A stretch of 51,934 nt of DNA from Siculibacillus sp. GTDB lineage: Bacteria; Pseudomonadota; Alphaproteobacteria; Rhizobiales; Ancalomicrobiaceae. The notes beneath the pieces were generated by a model. The model saw only the letters and a list, made by a program, of their open reading frames with translations. It was not told the DNA's origin and searched no databases. The DNA is taken from assembly GCA_030247555.1 (NCBI GenBank), contig JAOTSD010000025.1, positions 1 to 51,934 on the forward strand. The letters run 5' to 3'. The position numbers and the translations under genes are program-made. Shown in pieces: positions 13,379 through 27,341 of the stretch; position 1 is the stretch's first letter, and every line of letters begins with the position of its first letter.

Positions 13379-14785
13379 TCACATGTGGATCGGGCGTTTG
13401 TCGACGGCCATCGCCGCCTCCTTGATCGCTTCCGACATGGTCGGATGGGCGTGGCAGGTGCGGGCGAGGTCTTCGGCCGAGCCGCCGAACTCCATCAGCA
13501 CGGCGGCTTCGTGGATCATCTCGCCGGCGCCGGCGCCGACGATGTGGACGCCGAGCACCCGATCGGTCGCCTTGTCGGCGAGAACCTTGACGAAGCCGTC
13601 CGCCTTGCGCATCGCCTTGGCGCGGCCATTGGCCGAGAAGGGGAACTTGCCGACGGCATAGTCGACGCCGGCGGACTTGAGGTCCTCTTCGGTCTTGCCG
13701 ACGCAGGCGAACTCCGGCTGGGTGTAGACCACGCCGGGGATGACGTCGTAGTTCACGTGGCCGTGCTGGCCGGCGATGATCTCGGCCACCGCGACGCCCT
13801 CGTCCTCGGCCTTGTGGGCGAGCATGGCGCCGCGCACCACGTCGCCGATGGCGTAGATGCCCTGGACGGCGGTGCGGAAGGTCGCGTCGATCTCGATGCG
13901 GCCACGGGCGTCGCGGGCGATGCCGACACCTTCGAGGCCGAGACCCTCGGTGTAGGGCACGCGGCCGATGGCGACCAGCACCACGTCGGCCTCGACCCGC
14001 CGCGCCTCGCCGCCGGCGGCCGGCTCGAGCGTCACCACGGCGCCGTTCTCCGTCTTGTCCACGGCGGTCACCTTGGTACCGAGATCGAAGCTCATGCCCT
14101 GCTTGGCGAGCATGCGCTGGAACTGCTTGGCGCAATCGAGGTCCATGCCGGGCAGGATGCGGTCGAGGAACTCGACCACCATCACCTCGGCGCCGAGCCG
14201 GCGCCACACCGAGCCGAGTTCGAGGCCGATGACGCCGGCGCCGACCACTATCAGCTTCTTCGGCACGGAGGCGAGCTCGAGCGCGCCGGTGGAGGAAACC
14301 ACCACCTTCTCGTCGATCTCGATGCCGGGCAGACGGGCGACGTCCGAGCCGGTTGCGATGACGATGTTGCGGGTCTCGATCACCGAATTGGTGCCGTCGT
14401 CGAGGGCGACGCCGACGTTGCCCCTCGAGATGATCGAACCGGTGCCGTGGAAGACGTCGATCTTGTTCTTCTTGAACAGGAACTGGATGCCGCCGACGTT
14501 GCCGTCGATGACGTCCTGCTTGTGCTTCATCATCGCCGCGAGGTTCAGCTTCGGCTTCGACACCTCGATGCCGAGATGGGCGAACTCGTGACCGGCCTCC
14601 TCGAACAGTTCCGAGGCGTGCAGCAGCGCCTTCGACGGGATGCATCCGACGTTGAGGCAGGTACCGCCGTGGGTCCTGCGCTTCTCCACCACGGCCACCT
14701 TCATGCCGAGCTGGGCGGCGCGGATGGCGCAGACGTAACCGCCGGGCCCGGTGCCGATGACGACGAGATCGTAGACAACAGTCAT
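13379..14785 (-). CDS. lpdA: dihydrolipoyl dehydrogenase (E3)
   Basis: Flavoprotein disulfide reductase, 468 residues, that reoxidises the lipoyl groups of 2-oxoacid dehydrogenase complexes with NAD+. Visible features are the FAD-binding [17 protein letters not shown], the redox-active disulfide in [17 protein letters not shown], the NAD-binding [13 protein letters not shown], and the C-terminal catalytic His-Glu in HAHPTMSEA. It lies after sucA-sucB, so it is probably the E3 of 2-oxoglutarate dehydrogenase, although a LysE-type gene and two hairpins separate it from sucB and it may have its own promoter. Confidence 0.97.
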   Translation of the reverse strand: MTVVYDLVVIGTGPGGYVCAIRAAQLGMKVAVVEKRRTHGGTCLNVGCIPSKALLHASELFEEAGHEFAHLGIEVSKPKLNLAAMMKHKQDVIDGNVGGIQFLFKKNKIDVFHGTGSIISRGNVGVALDDGTNSVIETRNIVIATGSDVARLPGIEIDEKVVVSSTGALELASVPKKLIVVGAGVIGLELGSVWRRLGAEVMVVEFLDRILPGMDLDCAKQFQRMLAKQGMSFDLGTKVTAVDKTENGAVVTLEPAAGGEARRVEADVVLVAIGRVPYTEGLGLEGVGIARDARGRIEIDATFRTAVQGIYAIGDVVRGAMLAHKAEDEGVAVAEIIAGQHGHVNYDVIPGVVYTQPEFACVGKTEEDLKSAGVDYAVGKFPFSANGRAKAMRKADGFVKVLADKATDRVLGVHIVGAGAGEMIHEAAVLMEFGGSAEDLARTCHAHPTMSEAIKEAAMAVDKRPIHM

Positions 14786-14860
14786 GGCCTTCGTACCTTC
14801 TGATGTCCGGCCGTCGGCCGGGAGCCCGGTCGGAATCGGGCGCTGACGACGTGAACGAGA

Positions 14861-14885
14861 CCCGGGGGTCTCGGGAACCCCCGGG
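14861..14885 (-). terminator. terminator downstream of the LysE-family gene
   Basis: A perfect 9-bp stem CCCGGGGGT / ACCCCCGGG with a seven-base loop lies immediately 3' of the exporter gene on the minus strand. It is followed by TCTCGTTCAC, a modest U-containing tail. It would separate the exporter from lpdA. Confidence 0.65.
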
Positions 14886-14891
14886 CTCGGA

Positions 14892-15536
14892 TCAGTCCGC
14901 GGCCCGCGACACGGCGAGGCGGATGCCGAGGCCGACGAACGCGGCGCCGGTGATGCGATTGATCCAGCGTCCCCAGGCGACGAAACGGGCGCGCACCGAG
15001 GGGGCGGTGAAGAAGAACGACACCGCGACGAACCAAGCGATCAGCGCCGCCGCCATCAGCAGCCCATAGACGGCCTGAACGGCGACCGGCGTGTGGTGCG
15101 AGACCAGTGCGGAGAAGAGCGAGAGGAAGAACAACACCGGTTTGGGATTGAGCGCGTTGGTGGCGAAGCCGAGCGCGAAGCTGCGCAGGAGCGACGCGCC
15201 GCCCGGATGGGAGTGGTCGTCGGTCGCGACGTCGGTCGGCAGCGGCGGGGCCTCGCGCCACGAGCGGATGCCGAGATAGACGAGATAGGCGGCACCCGCC
15301 CATTTCAGCACCGCGAGGGCGAGCAGCGACTGCGACACGATCAGGCCGAGGCCGACGATGGTGTAGCCGATATGGAACAGGAGCGACGAACCGATGCCGA
15401 CACTCGTGGCGATGGCGGCGCGCCGTCCGTGGACCACGCATTGACGAACGACGACGGCGAAATCGGCACCCGGGGCGACGATGACCACCGCGAAGACGGC
15501 CATCAGACCGGCGAATTCGAGCACGTACTGCGACAT
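14892..15536 (-). CDS. LysE/RhtB family amino-acid exporter
   Basis: Inner-membrane exporter of 214 residues with about six hydrophobic segments. The N-terminal [29 protein letters not shown] is the family signature (PGxD followed by a Gly-rich turn), and [19 protein letters not shown] is the second conserved loop (NPK). RhtB-type members export threonine, homoserine or lysine; the substrate here cannot be read from sequence. It lies between sucB and lpdA on the same strand but is bracketed by hairpins at 15563-15586 and 14861-14885, so it looks like an independent unit inserted into the TCA block. Confidence 0.9.
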   Translation of the reverse strand: MSQYVLEFAGLMAVFAVVIVAPGADFAVVVRQCVVHGRRAAIATSVGIGSSLLFHIGYTIVGLGLIVSQSLLALAVLKWAGAAYLVYLGIRSWREAPPLPTDVATDDHSHPGGASLLRSFALGFATNALNPKPVLFFLSLFSALVSHHTPVAVQAVYGLLMAAALIAWFVAVSFFFTAPSVRARFVAWGRWINRITGAAFVGLGIRLAVSRAAD

Positions 15537-15562
15537 CGGCGTTCCTCGTCATTCGCGCGGCA

Positions 15563-15586
15563 CGGTCCACCCCCGCGGGTGGACCG
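15563..15586 (-). terminator. terminator-like hairpin between sucB and the LysE-family gene
   Basis: A perfect 10-bp stem CGGTCCACCC / GGGTGGACCG with a CCGC tetraloop lies in the 79-base gap after sucB. No U tract follows on the minus strand, so strength is uncertain. Confidence 0.6.
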
Positions 15587-15615
15587 AACCGTCGATCCGC
15601 GATCGATCCGTTCGA

Positions 15616-16815
<1,200 letters not shown>

Positions 16816-16901
16816 GATCGTCGTCTCTTCGTCTGGATCGTTGTCTCGATCGGGTTTCGGGGGCCGGGAGAGCGTGACGCCCTCACCGAGCTCTGGGTTC
16901 G

Positions 16902-19877
16902 TCACGCGCCGAGCGCGTCGTCCAAGAAGGCCTTGAGCTGGGCGAGATGCCGCGACATCAGGCCGGTGGCGGTCGCCGCCGAAGCGGGCCGGCCGGCGTA
17001 ACGGGCGCGCTTCGATGCCCCGCCGACCTGGGCCAGAACCCATTCGAGATAGGGCTCGACGAAGAACCAGGCGCCCTGATTCTTCGGCTCCTCCTGGCAC
17101 CACACCACTTCCGCCTGCTTGAAGCGGGAGAGCAGGCGCACCAGCGACTTCACCGGGGTCGGGAAGATCTGCTCGACGCGCAGCAGGTAGACGTCGTCGA
17201 TCCCGCGCTTCTCACGGTCCTCGAGCAGGTCGAAGTAGACCTTGCCGGAGCACAACACGACGCGACGGATCCTGTCGTCGGAGACGAGCTTCGTCGTCGT
17301 CGGCTCCTTGCCGCTCTCGGCGCCGTCGATCAGCACGCGATGGAAGGTAGAGCCTTCGGCGAGCAGGTCGAGGGTCGAGACGCAGCGCTTGTGGCGCAGC
17401 AGCGACTTCGGCGTCATCAGGATGAGCGGCTTGCGGAAGTCGCGCAGCAGCTGACGGCGCAGGATGTGGAAGTAGTTGGCCGGGGTGGTGCAGTTGGCGA
17501 CCTGCATGTTGTCCTCGGCGCAGAGCTGCAGATAGCGCTCGAGACGGGCGGAGGAGTGCTCCGGACCCTGACCCTCGAAGCCGTGCGGCAGCAGGCAGAC
17601 GAGACCGGACATGCGCAGCCACTTGCGCTCACCCGACGAGATGAACTGGTCGAAGATCACCTGGGCGCCGTTGGCGAAGTCGCCGAACTGGCCCTCCCAG
17701 AGGGTCAGAGCGTTCGGCTCGGCCAGCGAATAGCCGTACTCGAAACCGAGCACCGCCTCTTCCGAAAGCATCGAGTTGATGACCTCGTACTTGGCCTGGC
17801 CGGGTTCGAGGTTGTTGAGCGGGATGTAGCGCGCCTCGGTCTCCTGGTCGTAGAGCACGGAATGGCGCTGGGAGAAGGTGCCGCGCTCGCAATCCTGGCC
17901 GGAGAGCCGTATCGGGTGGCCGGCCTTGGCGAGGGTGCCGAAGGCGAGCGCCTCGGCGGTCGCCCAGTCGATGCCCTGCCCGGTCTGGATCGCGGTGCGG
18001 CGATTGTCGAGGAAGCGCAGGATCGTCTTGTGGACGTTGAAGCCGGAGGGCACCTCGCAGAGCTTGGCGCCGATTTCCTTCAACTCGGCCATGGTGGCGC
18101 CGGTCAGGCCGGAGCGATCGCTGTCGTCGTGGATGCCGACCGCCTTCATGCCGGTCCAGCGGCCGTCGAGCCAATCCGCCTTGTTGGGCTTGAACGATTG
18201 GCCGGCCTCGAACTCGCCGTTGAGGTGCTTGCGGAAATCCGCCTGCCACTCGTCCACTTCGGCGCGGGTGACGACGCCCTCGCCGACCAGCTTCTCGCTG
18301 TAGATCTGCACCGTCGTGGGATGGTTGCGGATCTTCCGATACATGATCGGCTGGGTGAAGCTCGGCTCGTCGCCTTCGTTGTGACCGAAGCGGCGGTAGC
18401 AGAACATGTCGATGACGACCGGCTTGTGGAACTTCTGCCGGAACTCGACCGCCACCTTGGCGGCGAAGGTCACCGCTTCCGGATCGTCGCCGTTCACGTG
18501 CAGGATCGGCGCCTCGATCATCTTGGCGACGTCCGAGGGATAGGGCGAGGAGCGCGAGAAGCGCGGATAGGTCGTGAAGCCGATCTGGTTGTTGATGATG
18601 ACGTGGATCGAGCCGGCGGTGCGGTGACCCTTGAGGCCGGAGAGGCCGAAGCACTCCGCCACGACGCCCTGGCCGGCGAAGGCCGCGTCGCCGTGGAGAA
18701 GCAGCGGCAGCACCTGGGCGCGCTCGTCGAGGTCGACGATCTCGGCGAAGGGATCCTTGGCGAGCTGGTCCTGCTTGGCGCGGGCCTTGCCGAGCACCAC
18801 CGGATTGACGATCTCGAGGTGCGAAGGATTGGCGGTCAGCGACAGGTGGACGCGGTTGCCGTCGAACTCGCGGTCGGAGGAGGCGCCGAGGTGATACTTG
18901 ACGTCGCCGGAGCCCTCGACCTCGTCGGGGGCGAAGGAGCCGCCCTTGAACTCGTGGAACAACGCCCGATGCGGCTTGCCCATCACCTGGGTCAGCACGT
19001 TGAGGCGGCCGCGATGGGCCATGCCGACGACGATCTCCTTCACGCCGAGATTGCCGCCGCGCTTGATGATCTGCTCGAGCGCCGGGATCAGCGCCTCGCC
19101 GCCGTCGAGGCCGAAGCGCTTGGTGCCGGTGTACTTGACGTCGATGAACTTCTCGAAGCCTTCGGATTCGATCAGCTTCTTGAGGATGGCGCGCTTGCCC
19201 TCGCGGGTGAAGGCGATGGTCTTGTCCGGACCCTCGATGCGCTCCTGGATCCAGCTCTTCTCATGCGGGTCGGAGATGTGCATGAACTCGACGCCGAGCG
19301 TCGAGCAGTAGGTGCGGCGCAGGATCTCGACCATCTCGCGGACGGTGGCGAACTCGAGGCCCAGCACCTTGTCGATGAAGATCTTGCGATCGAGGTCCTT
19401 CTCGGTGAAGCCGTAGGAGGCGGGATGCAGCTCCTCGTGGTCCTTCTCCGCCGAGATCTCGAGCGGGTCGAGGCGGGCGTGGAGATGGCCGCGCATGCGA
19501 TAGGCGTGGATCATCATGATGGCGCGCACCGAATCGCGGGCGGCGGACTGCAACTGCTCCTGGGTGATCTCGACGCCTTTGGCGCCGGCCTTGCCCTTGA
19601 GCTTGTCCTTGAGGCTCTTCTCGAGCCAGGTCCAGTCGCCGTCGAGGACGGAGACCATCTCCTCGCCGGGCTTCAACGGCCAGTTCGGACGCTTCCACGA
19701 CGGCCCCTTGGCGCTCTTCAGCACGTCGGATCGGTCGTCGCGCAACTCGCCGAAGAACTCGCGCCAGGAGGCGTCGACCGAGGCGGGGTTCTCTTCGTAG
19801 CGGGCGTGGAGATCCTCGATCCAGGCGGCGTTGCCGCCGAAGAGGAAGGAGGAGGTCTGTTGATCGTCACGATCCAT
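16902..19877 (-). CDS. sucA: 2-oxoglutarate dehydrogenase E1 component
   Basis: Thiamine-diphosphate-dependent E1, 991 residues, which decarboxylates 2-oxoglutarate and transfers the succinyl group to the E2 lipoyl arm. The N-terminal [23 protein letters not shown] is typical of alphaproteobacterial SucA. The ThDP and active-site region includes [11 protein letters not shown] and [16 protein letters not shown] with the ThDP motif continuing to NNQIGFTT. The C-terminal transketolase-like part has [20 protein letters not shown]. The ATG at 19877 begins MDRDDQQ; the upstream frame is open but unlike the family. Confidence 0.98.
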   Translation of the reverse strand: MDRDDQQTSSFLFGGNAAWIEDLHARYEENPASVDASWREFFGELRDDRSDVLKSAKGPSWKRPNWPLKPGEEMVSVLDGDWTWLEKSLKDKLKGKAGAKGVEITQEQLQSAARDSVRAIMMIHAYRMRGHLHARLDPLEISAEKDHEELHPASYGFTEKDLDRKIFIDKVLGLEFATVREMVEILRRTYCSTLGVEFMHISDPHEKSWIQERIEGPDKTIAFTREGKRAILKKLIESEGFEKFIDVKYTGTKRFGLDGGEALIPALEQIIKRGGNLGVKEIVVGMAHRGRLNVLTQVMGKPHRALFHEFKGGSFAPDEVEGSGDVKYHLGASSDREFDGNRVHLSLTANPSHLEIVNPVVLGKARAKQDQLAKDPFAEIVDLDERAQVLPLLLHGDAAFAGQGVVAECFGLSGLKGHRTAGSIHVIINNQIGFTTYPRFSRSSPYPSDVAKMIEAPILHVNGDDPEAVTFAAKVAVEFRQKFHKPVVIDMFCYRRFGHNEGDEPSFTQPIMYRKIRNHPTTVQIYSEKLVGEGVVTRAEVDEWQADFRKHLNGEFEAGQSFKPNKADWLDGRWTGMKAVGIHDDSDRSGLTGATMAELKEIGAKLCEVPSGFNVHKTILRFLDNRRTAIQTGQGIDWATAEALAFGTLAKAGHPIRLSGQDCERGTFSQRHSVLYDQETEARYIPLNNLEPGQAKYEVINSMLSEEAVLGFEYGYSLAEPNALTLWEGQFGDFANGAQVIFDQFISSGERKWLRMSGLVCLLPHGFEGQGPEHSSARLERYLQLCAEDNMQVANCTTPANYFHILRRQLLRDFRKPLILMTPKSLLRHKRCVSTLDLLAEGSTFHRVLIDGAESGKEPTTTKLVSDDRIRRVVLCSGKVYFDLLEDREKRGIDDVYLLRVEQIFPTPVKSLVRLLSRFKQAEVVWCQEEPKNQGAWFFVEPYLEWVLAQVGGASKRARYAGRPASAATATGLMSRHLAQLKAFLDDALGA

Positions 19878-20118
19878 GGTGCGTCTCGGAACCTCGCGGG
19901 CTCCGCCTCGATCTGGTTCGGCGCGCCCCGCTCGGGGGAGCCTCCGTGGTCCGGTCGGTCGATGGGCGCGGCGGCGTCGAACCGATTCGTGATGGCGCGA
20001 GACCCCCACGCGATCCGATCGACGGTGCCGTCGCGGACCCGGCGACCGAACCCCGGGTGCGGATCCCGGGGAACGGAGCGTCGGACCCGTTCGTCGTTTC
20101 GTCCGGAGACGAAAGGGA

Positions 20119-20142
20119 GAGGGGAGCGTCGCCGCTCCCCTC
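20119..20142 (-). terminator. hairpin between sucD and sucA
   Basis: A perfect 10-bp stem GAGGGGAGCG / CGCTCCCCTC with a TCGC loop lies directly 3' of sucD, in the 272-base gap before sucA. On the minus strand it is followed by TCTCCCTTTCGTC, a weak U-containing tail. It could attenuate transcription from sucCD into sucAB, or end it. Confidence 0.6.
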
Positions 20143-20149
20143 CGCGATC

Positions 20150-21034
<885 letters not shown>

Positions 21035-21038
21035 CTGA

Positions 21039-22235
<1,197 letters not shown>

Positions 22236-22447
22236 CGCCCTGTCTCGCCTCGAGAATTCTTATCTGAGGTTGCCGGAACCGGTGCGTGGGCGAGCCCGAA
22301 GGGTCGGCCACGACGGGGATGCGAGAACCGCCGTCGGCGGCACTTCCGGTGGGAGGCCGAGGCGGAGGAGGTCCGCCCACGGGCATCACTCGATCGAACC
22401 GGCGGACGTCGTCTGGCGCCCGCCGGAAACGGTCACGTGTCGGCGAC

Positions 22448-23425
<978 letters not shown>

Positions 23426-23466
23426 TCACGTCAATTGGAGGTCGGTGCGACATCCTGTCGTGCGGT

Positions 23467-23495
23467 TCGATACTCTCTTCCGAACGGGGGTGCAA
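23467..23495 (-). promoter_or_regulatory. candidate sigma-70-type promoter for mdh-sucCDAB
   Basis: On the minus strand TTGCAC (23495-23490) and TATCGA (23472-23467) are separated by 17 bases, about 60 bases before the mdh ATG. Both hexamers match only partly, so this is a plausible but unproven promoter. Confidence 0.35.
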
Positions 23496-23570
23496 GTCGG
23501 CCGAAGGTTCATATCGCAATGCGAAAGCGTCGAGAAAATCGGCATTTTCCCGTCGAATTCGCAAGAGATT

Positions 23571-24824
23571 TCATGTGTCGGAGGCTTGCCGCACCGCATC
23601 GTCGGGGTCTTCCTCCGAGGGGTCGGCGTCGTCGCCGAGGAGGGTGCCCTCGCCGGTGCCGTGGAGTGTCGCGGCGTATTCGCGGGAGCGCATTTCGGTG
23701 AGGCGCGAGACGGTGCGGGCGAACTCGAAGGACTCGGCGCCGTCGAGGCCGGTCCACAGGTCCATCGGTTCGGCTGCGGCGGAGACGACGATCTTGACGC
23801 GGCAGTCGTAGAGGGCGTCGACGAGGTTGATCAGCCGCTTGGCGGCGTTGCGTTTCTCCGGGCCGAGGACGGGCAGGTGCTCGATCATCACCGTGTGGTA
23901 GCGCCTGGCGATCTGCAGGTAGTCGGCGGCGGCGAGCGGTTTCTCGCACAGGTCGGCGAAACGGAAGCGGGCTCGGCCGTCGACCGCCGCGGGGATCTCG
24001 ATGGTGCGGCCGCGGAAGGGGATGGCGGCCGGCGGCGAGGGGCGACGGCCGGTGAGGCGGAACCATGCCTCCTCCAGCGCCCGATCGGTCCTCGGCCCGA
24101 GCGGCATGTGCCAGACGGCGTCGCCGTCGGTCTTGGTCAGGCGATAGTCGTTGGGCGAGACCAGTTCGAAGACGTCGACGTGGTGGCCGAGCAGGCCGAT
24201 GAAGGGGAGGAACAGGGCGCGGTTGAGCCCGTCCCAATAGAGCCGTGTCGGAGTGACGTTGGAGGTCGCCACCATCACCACGCCGAGATCGAAGAGCTTC
24301 TGGAACAGCCGCCCGAGGATCATCGCGTCGGCGATGTCGTAGACGGCGAACTCGTCGAAGCACAAGAGCCGCGTCTCCGCCGCGATCTCCTCGGCCACCG
24401 GCGCGATCGGGTCGTCGCCTTTGAGGCGGCCGTCGAGGATGGCGCGCCGGGTGCGATGGATGCGGTCCTGGGTGTCGGCCATGAAGGCGTGGAAATGCGC
24501 CCGGCGCTTGCGCGTCACCGTCGAGCACTCGAAGAACAGGTCCATCAGCATGGTCTTGCCGCGGCCGACCGAGCCGTGGACGTAGAGGCCGCGGATGGCG
24601 TCGCGTTTCGCCGCCTTGCGACCGAAGAGCCAGCCGAGGGCGGAGCCCTTGGCGGCGAGGTCGGACTGGGCGAGGGTCCGATCGAGGTCGTCGAGACGGC
24701 GGGCGAGGTCTTCTTGGACCGGATCGCGAGCGATCGCTCCGGCCGCCACCATCGCCCGATAGCGCCCGACCACGGTACGGCTCGCGTCCTCGCTGTCCGG
24801 CATGGGTCCGAAATCCTCTCTCAT
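23571..24824 (-). CDS. zapE: cell division protein ZapE / AFG1-family ATPase
   Basis: P-loop ATPase of 417 residues in the AFG1/ZapE family, which associates with the Z-ring under low oxygen or high temperature in enterobacteria; mitochondrial relatives act in quality control. Walker A is YVHGSVGRGKTMLMDLF, Walker B is LLCFDEFAVYDIADAMIL, and the conserved VATSNVTPTRLYWDGLNR follows. A location just upstream of mdh is common in alphaproteobacteria. The 160-base gap to mdh holds the candidate mdh promoter, so zapE is probably a separate unit. Confidence 0.95.
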   Translation of the reverse strand: MREDFGPMPDSEDASRTVVGRYRAMVAAGAIARDPVQEDLARRLDDLDRTLAQSDLAAKGSALGWLFGRKAAKRDAIRGLYVHGSVGRGKTMLMDLFFECSTVTRKRRAHFHAFMADTQDRIHRTRRAILDGRLKGDDPIAPVAEEIAAETRLLCFDEFAVYDIADAMILGRLFQKLFDLGVVMVATSNVTPTRLYWDGLNRALFLPFIGLLGHHVDVFELVSPNDYRLTKTDGDAVWHMPLGPRTDRALEEAWFRLTGRRPSPPAAIPFRGRTIEIPAAVDGRARFRFADLCEKPLAAADYLQIARRYHTVMIEHLPVLGPEKRNAAKRLINLVDALYDCRVKIVVSAAAEPMDLWTGLDGAESFEFARTVSRLTEMRSREYAATLHGTGEGTLLGDDADPSEEDPDDAVRQASDT

Positions 24825-24962
24825 CCCGGCGCCGCCGATGGGCGCGCACGGCGGCGGCCATCTTCGTTCGGGGAGGTAGCGACTGGTGGCCGGGAAGTCA
24901 AAGTGCGCCCTCTGCGACTTGGGTCGTAGAGGGCCCGACCGCGCGAGACGGCGGGTCGAGCC

Positions 24963-25358
24963 TCACTCCGTCGGGGGCCCCCGGTCGAGCCGGCCGGGGG
25001 CGAGGCGGCGGACGTTGTCGCGCAACCGGCCGCGGATCGGCGCCAGGGCGGCGGTGGCGATGCCGAAGCCGGCATCGAAGGGGACGCGTTGCTCGACGAA
25101 GCCGCGACCGACGGCGAGGCCGGTTTCGAGCGTGGCGGCGAGCGCGCCCTGGGCGACGGCGTCGAATTTTTCCGCCACCATGCGGAGCGGTTCGTCGGCG
25201 GGAACCGAGGTCGGATCGGTGAGGGCGGCGAGGGCGACGTCGGTTCTCAGCGCGATCACCATCGGCGACAACCGGGCGATCTCGCTCACCGCTTCGTAGA
25301 CGCCGGCCATTCCGAGAGCGGTGGTGCCGAGCAGGTTCTGGAGCAGGCGCAGCGGCAT
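24963..25358 (-). CDS. small hypothetical protein, phasin-like
   Basis: I cannot assign this firmly. It has 131 residues from an ATG at 25358 with GGGG-type Shine-Dalgarno; a GTG at 25385 would add nine. It is almost entirely helical and amphipathic, with little charge in the first 50 residues (LLQNLLGTTALGMAGVYEAV) and a central EPLRMVAEKFDAVAQGALAA. That composition and length resemble phasins, the proteins that coat polyhydroxyalkanoate granules. The upstream palindrome at 25461-25475 fits the PhaR operator CTGCN3GCAG, which supports this, but neither is proof. It is divergent from the dehydratase gene. Confidence 0.55.
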   Translation of the reverse strand: MPLRLLQNLLGTTALGMAGVYEAVSEIARLSPMVIALRTDVALAALTDPTSVPADEPLRMVAEKFDAVAQGALAATLETGLAVGRGFVEQRVPFDAGFGIATAALAPIRGRLRDNVRRLAPGRLDRGPPTE

Positions 25359-25666
25359 GCGGGCGTCCCCCGGGGTCCCGGCCACCTCGGCGCCGGGCGG
25401 CGGGGAGAGGCGAGGAGTCCTTCACCAGATAAACGTTCCGGCGCCGTCGGGAAAGGGCTTTGCTGCATTGCAGCACGAATTTCGACCCGATCGACCCGAG
25501 GGCGTGACCGCCGAAGCGGCGGAATCGGCGCATTCGGCCGCGAATCCACCGTCGGTCGATCGCACGGAGGCTCGGTGTCGCGTCGCGGTCTTGGCGAAAC
25601 CGCCCCGATCCGATATGCGAGAGCCGCGCCCATGTTGCGGTGCGCGGGGACGAGGAGGTGTCGATC
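25359..25666. other. divergent intergenic region between the phasin-like gene and the dehydratase gene
   Basis: About 308 bases with no convincing gene. The main feature is the 15-base palindrome at 25461-25475, described separately. A minus-strand stretch around 25440-25415 (AACGTTTATCT then GTGAAGGA) is AT-richer than its surroundings and could hold the promoter of the phasin-like gene, but I cannot define hexamers. Confidence 0.4.
25461..25475. promoter_or_regulatory. PhaR-like operator palindrome
   Basis: TGCTGCA and TGCAGCA flank a single T, a perfect 7-1-7 inverted repeat. Its core CTGC-ATT-GCAG matches the CTGCN3GCAG site reported for the polyhydroxyalkanoate repressor PhaR in Rhodobacter and Paracoccus. 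It lies about 100 bases upstream of the phasin-like gene. The match is seen; regulation by PhaR is inferred. Confidence 0.5.
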
Positions 25667-26617
25667 GTGGCCGAAGCTCTCAGCCCTTCCGCCGTCGAGG
25701 CGGCACTCGATCGGATACGGTCGCACGTGCGGCGCACGCCGGTGATGACGGTCGAGGGCGCCGCCTTCGGGACGGCCGAGCCGGTCAGCCTCAAGCTCGA
25801 ACTCTTCCAGCACACCGGGTCGTTCAAGACCCGCGGCGCCTTCAACAATCTGCTGTCGCGCAACGTCCCGGCGGCCGGCGTCACCGCGGCGTCGGGCGGC
25901 AATCACGGCGCTGCGGTCGCCTATGCGAGCGCCTGCCTCGGGCACCGCGCCCGCATCTTCGTACCGACCGTTTCGAGCCCGGTGAAGGTCGAGCGCATCC
26001 GCTCCTACGGCGCCGAGGTGGTGGTCGCCGGCGAGCGCTACGCCGATGCGGCGCTGCTCTGCGAAGCCCATGCCCGGGAAAGCGGGGCGCTGGTCGTCCA
26101 TCCCTTCGACAGTCCCTTCACCATCGCCGGGCAGGGCGGCGTCGGGCTCGAATGGGAAGAAGACGCCCTCGACGGGCTCGACACGGTGCTGGTGGCCGCC
26201 GGCGGTGGCGGGCTCGTCGCCGGCATCGCCCTGTGGTTCGCCGGCCGGGTCAAGGTGGTGGCGGTGGAGCCGCGCGGCTCGGCGGCGTTGCACGCGTCGC
26301 TGGCGGCGGGGCGGCCGGTCGACGTCGAGGTGGAGTCGATCGCCGTCGACAGCCTCGGCGCCAAGCGGGTCGGCGACCTCGTCCACATGATCGCCGCCGA
26401 TCTCGTCGCCCAGTCGGTGCTGGTGCCGGACAGCGCCATCGTCGAGGCGCAGCGACGGCTGTGGCAGAGCCTGCGGATCGCCGCCGAACCGGGCGGGGCG
26501 ACGGCGCTGGCGGCGCTCCTCGCCGGAGCCTATCGGCCGGCGCGGGGCGAACGCGTCGGCGTGCTGGTGTGCGGCGGCAACGTCGATCTCGCCGCCCTCT
26601 CGGCGCTCGCTCCCTGA
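25667..26617 (+). CDS. PLP-dependent threonine/serine dehydratase family protein
   Basis: Fold-type II pyridoxal-phosphate enzyme of 316 residues. The PLP-binding lysine lies in HTGSFKTRGAFNNLL, the substrate loop in AASGGNHGAAVAYAS, and the phosphate-binding glycine loop is AAGGGGLVAGIAL. The C-terminal GVLVCGGNVDL is also typical. There is no regulatory ACT domain, so it resembles catabolic threonine/serine dehydratases or serine racemases; the exact substrate is open. GTG at 25667 was chosen because GAGGAGG lies eight bases before it; ATG-less alternatives upstream are worse. Confidence 0.88.
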   Translation: MAEALSPSAVEAALDRIRSHVRRTPVMTVEGAAFGTAEPVSLKLELFQHTGSFKTRGAFNNLLSRNVPAAGVTAASGGNHGAAVAYASACLGHRARIFVPTVSSPVKVERIRSYGAEVVVAGERYADAALLCEAHARESGALVVHPFDSPFTIAGQGGVGLEWEEDALDGLDTVLVAAGGGGLVAGIALWFAGRVKVVAVEPRGSAALHASLAAGRPVDVEVESIAVDSLGAKRVGDLVHMIAADLVAQSVLVPDSAIVEAQRRLWQSLRIAAEPGGATALAALLAGAYRPARGERVGVLVCGGNVDLAALSALAP

Positions 26618-26644
26618 CCCGAAGTTCATCGAAGGAGACCGGCC

Positions 26645-27292
26645 ATGCTTCCCGAACACCTCCTGAAGGGCTACGACGCGTTCCGCACCGGCCGCTTCCG
26701 CTCCGAGAACGAGCGCTATCGCCACCTCGCCGAGACCGGTCAGAAGCCGACGGTGATGGTCATCGCCTGCTGCGACAGCCGCGCGGCGCCGGAGCTGATC
26801 TTCGATGCTTCGCCGGGCGAGATATTCGTGGTGCGCAACGTCGCCAATCTGGTGCCGCCCTACACGCCCGACGGCGAGTATCACGGCACCTCGGCGGCAC
26901 TCGAGTTCGGCATCATGGGGCTCGAGGTCGAGGACATCGTGGTGATGGGGCACGGGCGCTGCGGCGGCATCGCGGCGGCGCTGCGTCAGGGCGGCTCGCC
27001 GCTGTCGCCGGGCGACTTCATCGGCAAATGGATCTCGCTCCTGGAGAAGCCCGTCGAGGCCTGCCGCTGCGAGGACATCGCCGACCCGGCCGAACGTCAG
27101 CACCGGCTGGAGCACCTGTCGATCGTCCACGCGCTGGCGAATCTGCGCACCTTCCCCTGCGTCGCCGCGCTCGAGGGGCTGGGCCGCATCCGGTTGCACG
27201 GGGTGTGGTTCGACATCGCCCTCGGCGAGTTGCACGTGCTCGATCGGGAAAGCGGCGAGTGGGACAGACTGCGCACGCCCGACCTCGACTGA
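26645..27292 (+). CDS. beta-class carbonic anhydrase
   Basis: Zinc enzyme of 215 residues interconverting carbon dioxide and bicarbonate. The beta-class motif CxDxR is C42-C43-D44-S45-R46, and the other zinc ligands lie in MGHGRCGGI (His and Cys). The segments IFVVRNVANLVPP and GTSAALEFGIMGLEV are typical. A clear AAGGAG precedes the ATG. It starts 27 bases after the dehydratase gene on the same strand, so cotranscription is likely. No export signal is seen, so it should act in the cytoplasm. Confidence 0.96.
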   Translation: MLPEHLLKGYDAFRTGRFRSENERYRHLAETGQKPTVMVIACCDSRAAPELIFDASPGEIFVVRNVANLVPPYTPDGEYHGTSAALEFGIMGLEVEDIVVMGHGRCGGIAAALRQGGSPLSPGDFIGKWISLLEKPVEACRCEDIADPAERQHRLEHLSIVHALANLRTFPCVAALEGLGRIRLHGVWFDIALGELHVLDRESGEWDRLRTPDLD

Positions 27293-27341
27293 AGTCGAAG
27301 CGGGAAGTCTCGTGAGCGCCGCGGGGCCGCCGACGCGGGAC

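Noticed and set aside
25089-25745. Plus-strand open frame of 218 codons opposite the phasin-like gene
   Set aside because: Its composition is that of a shadow frame, and the minus-strand protein has a far more protein-like sequence.
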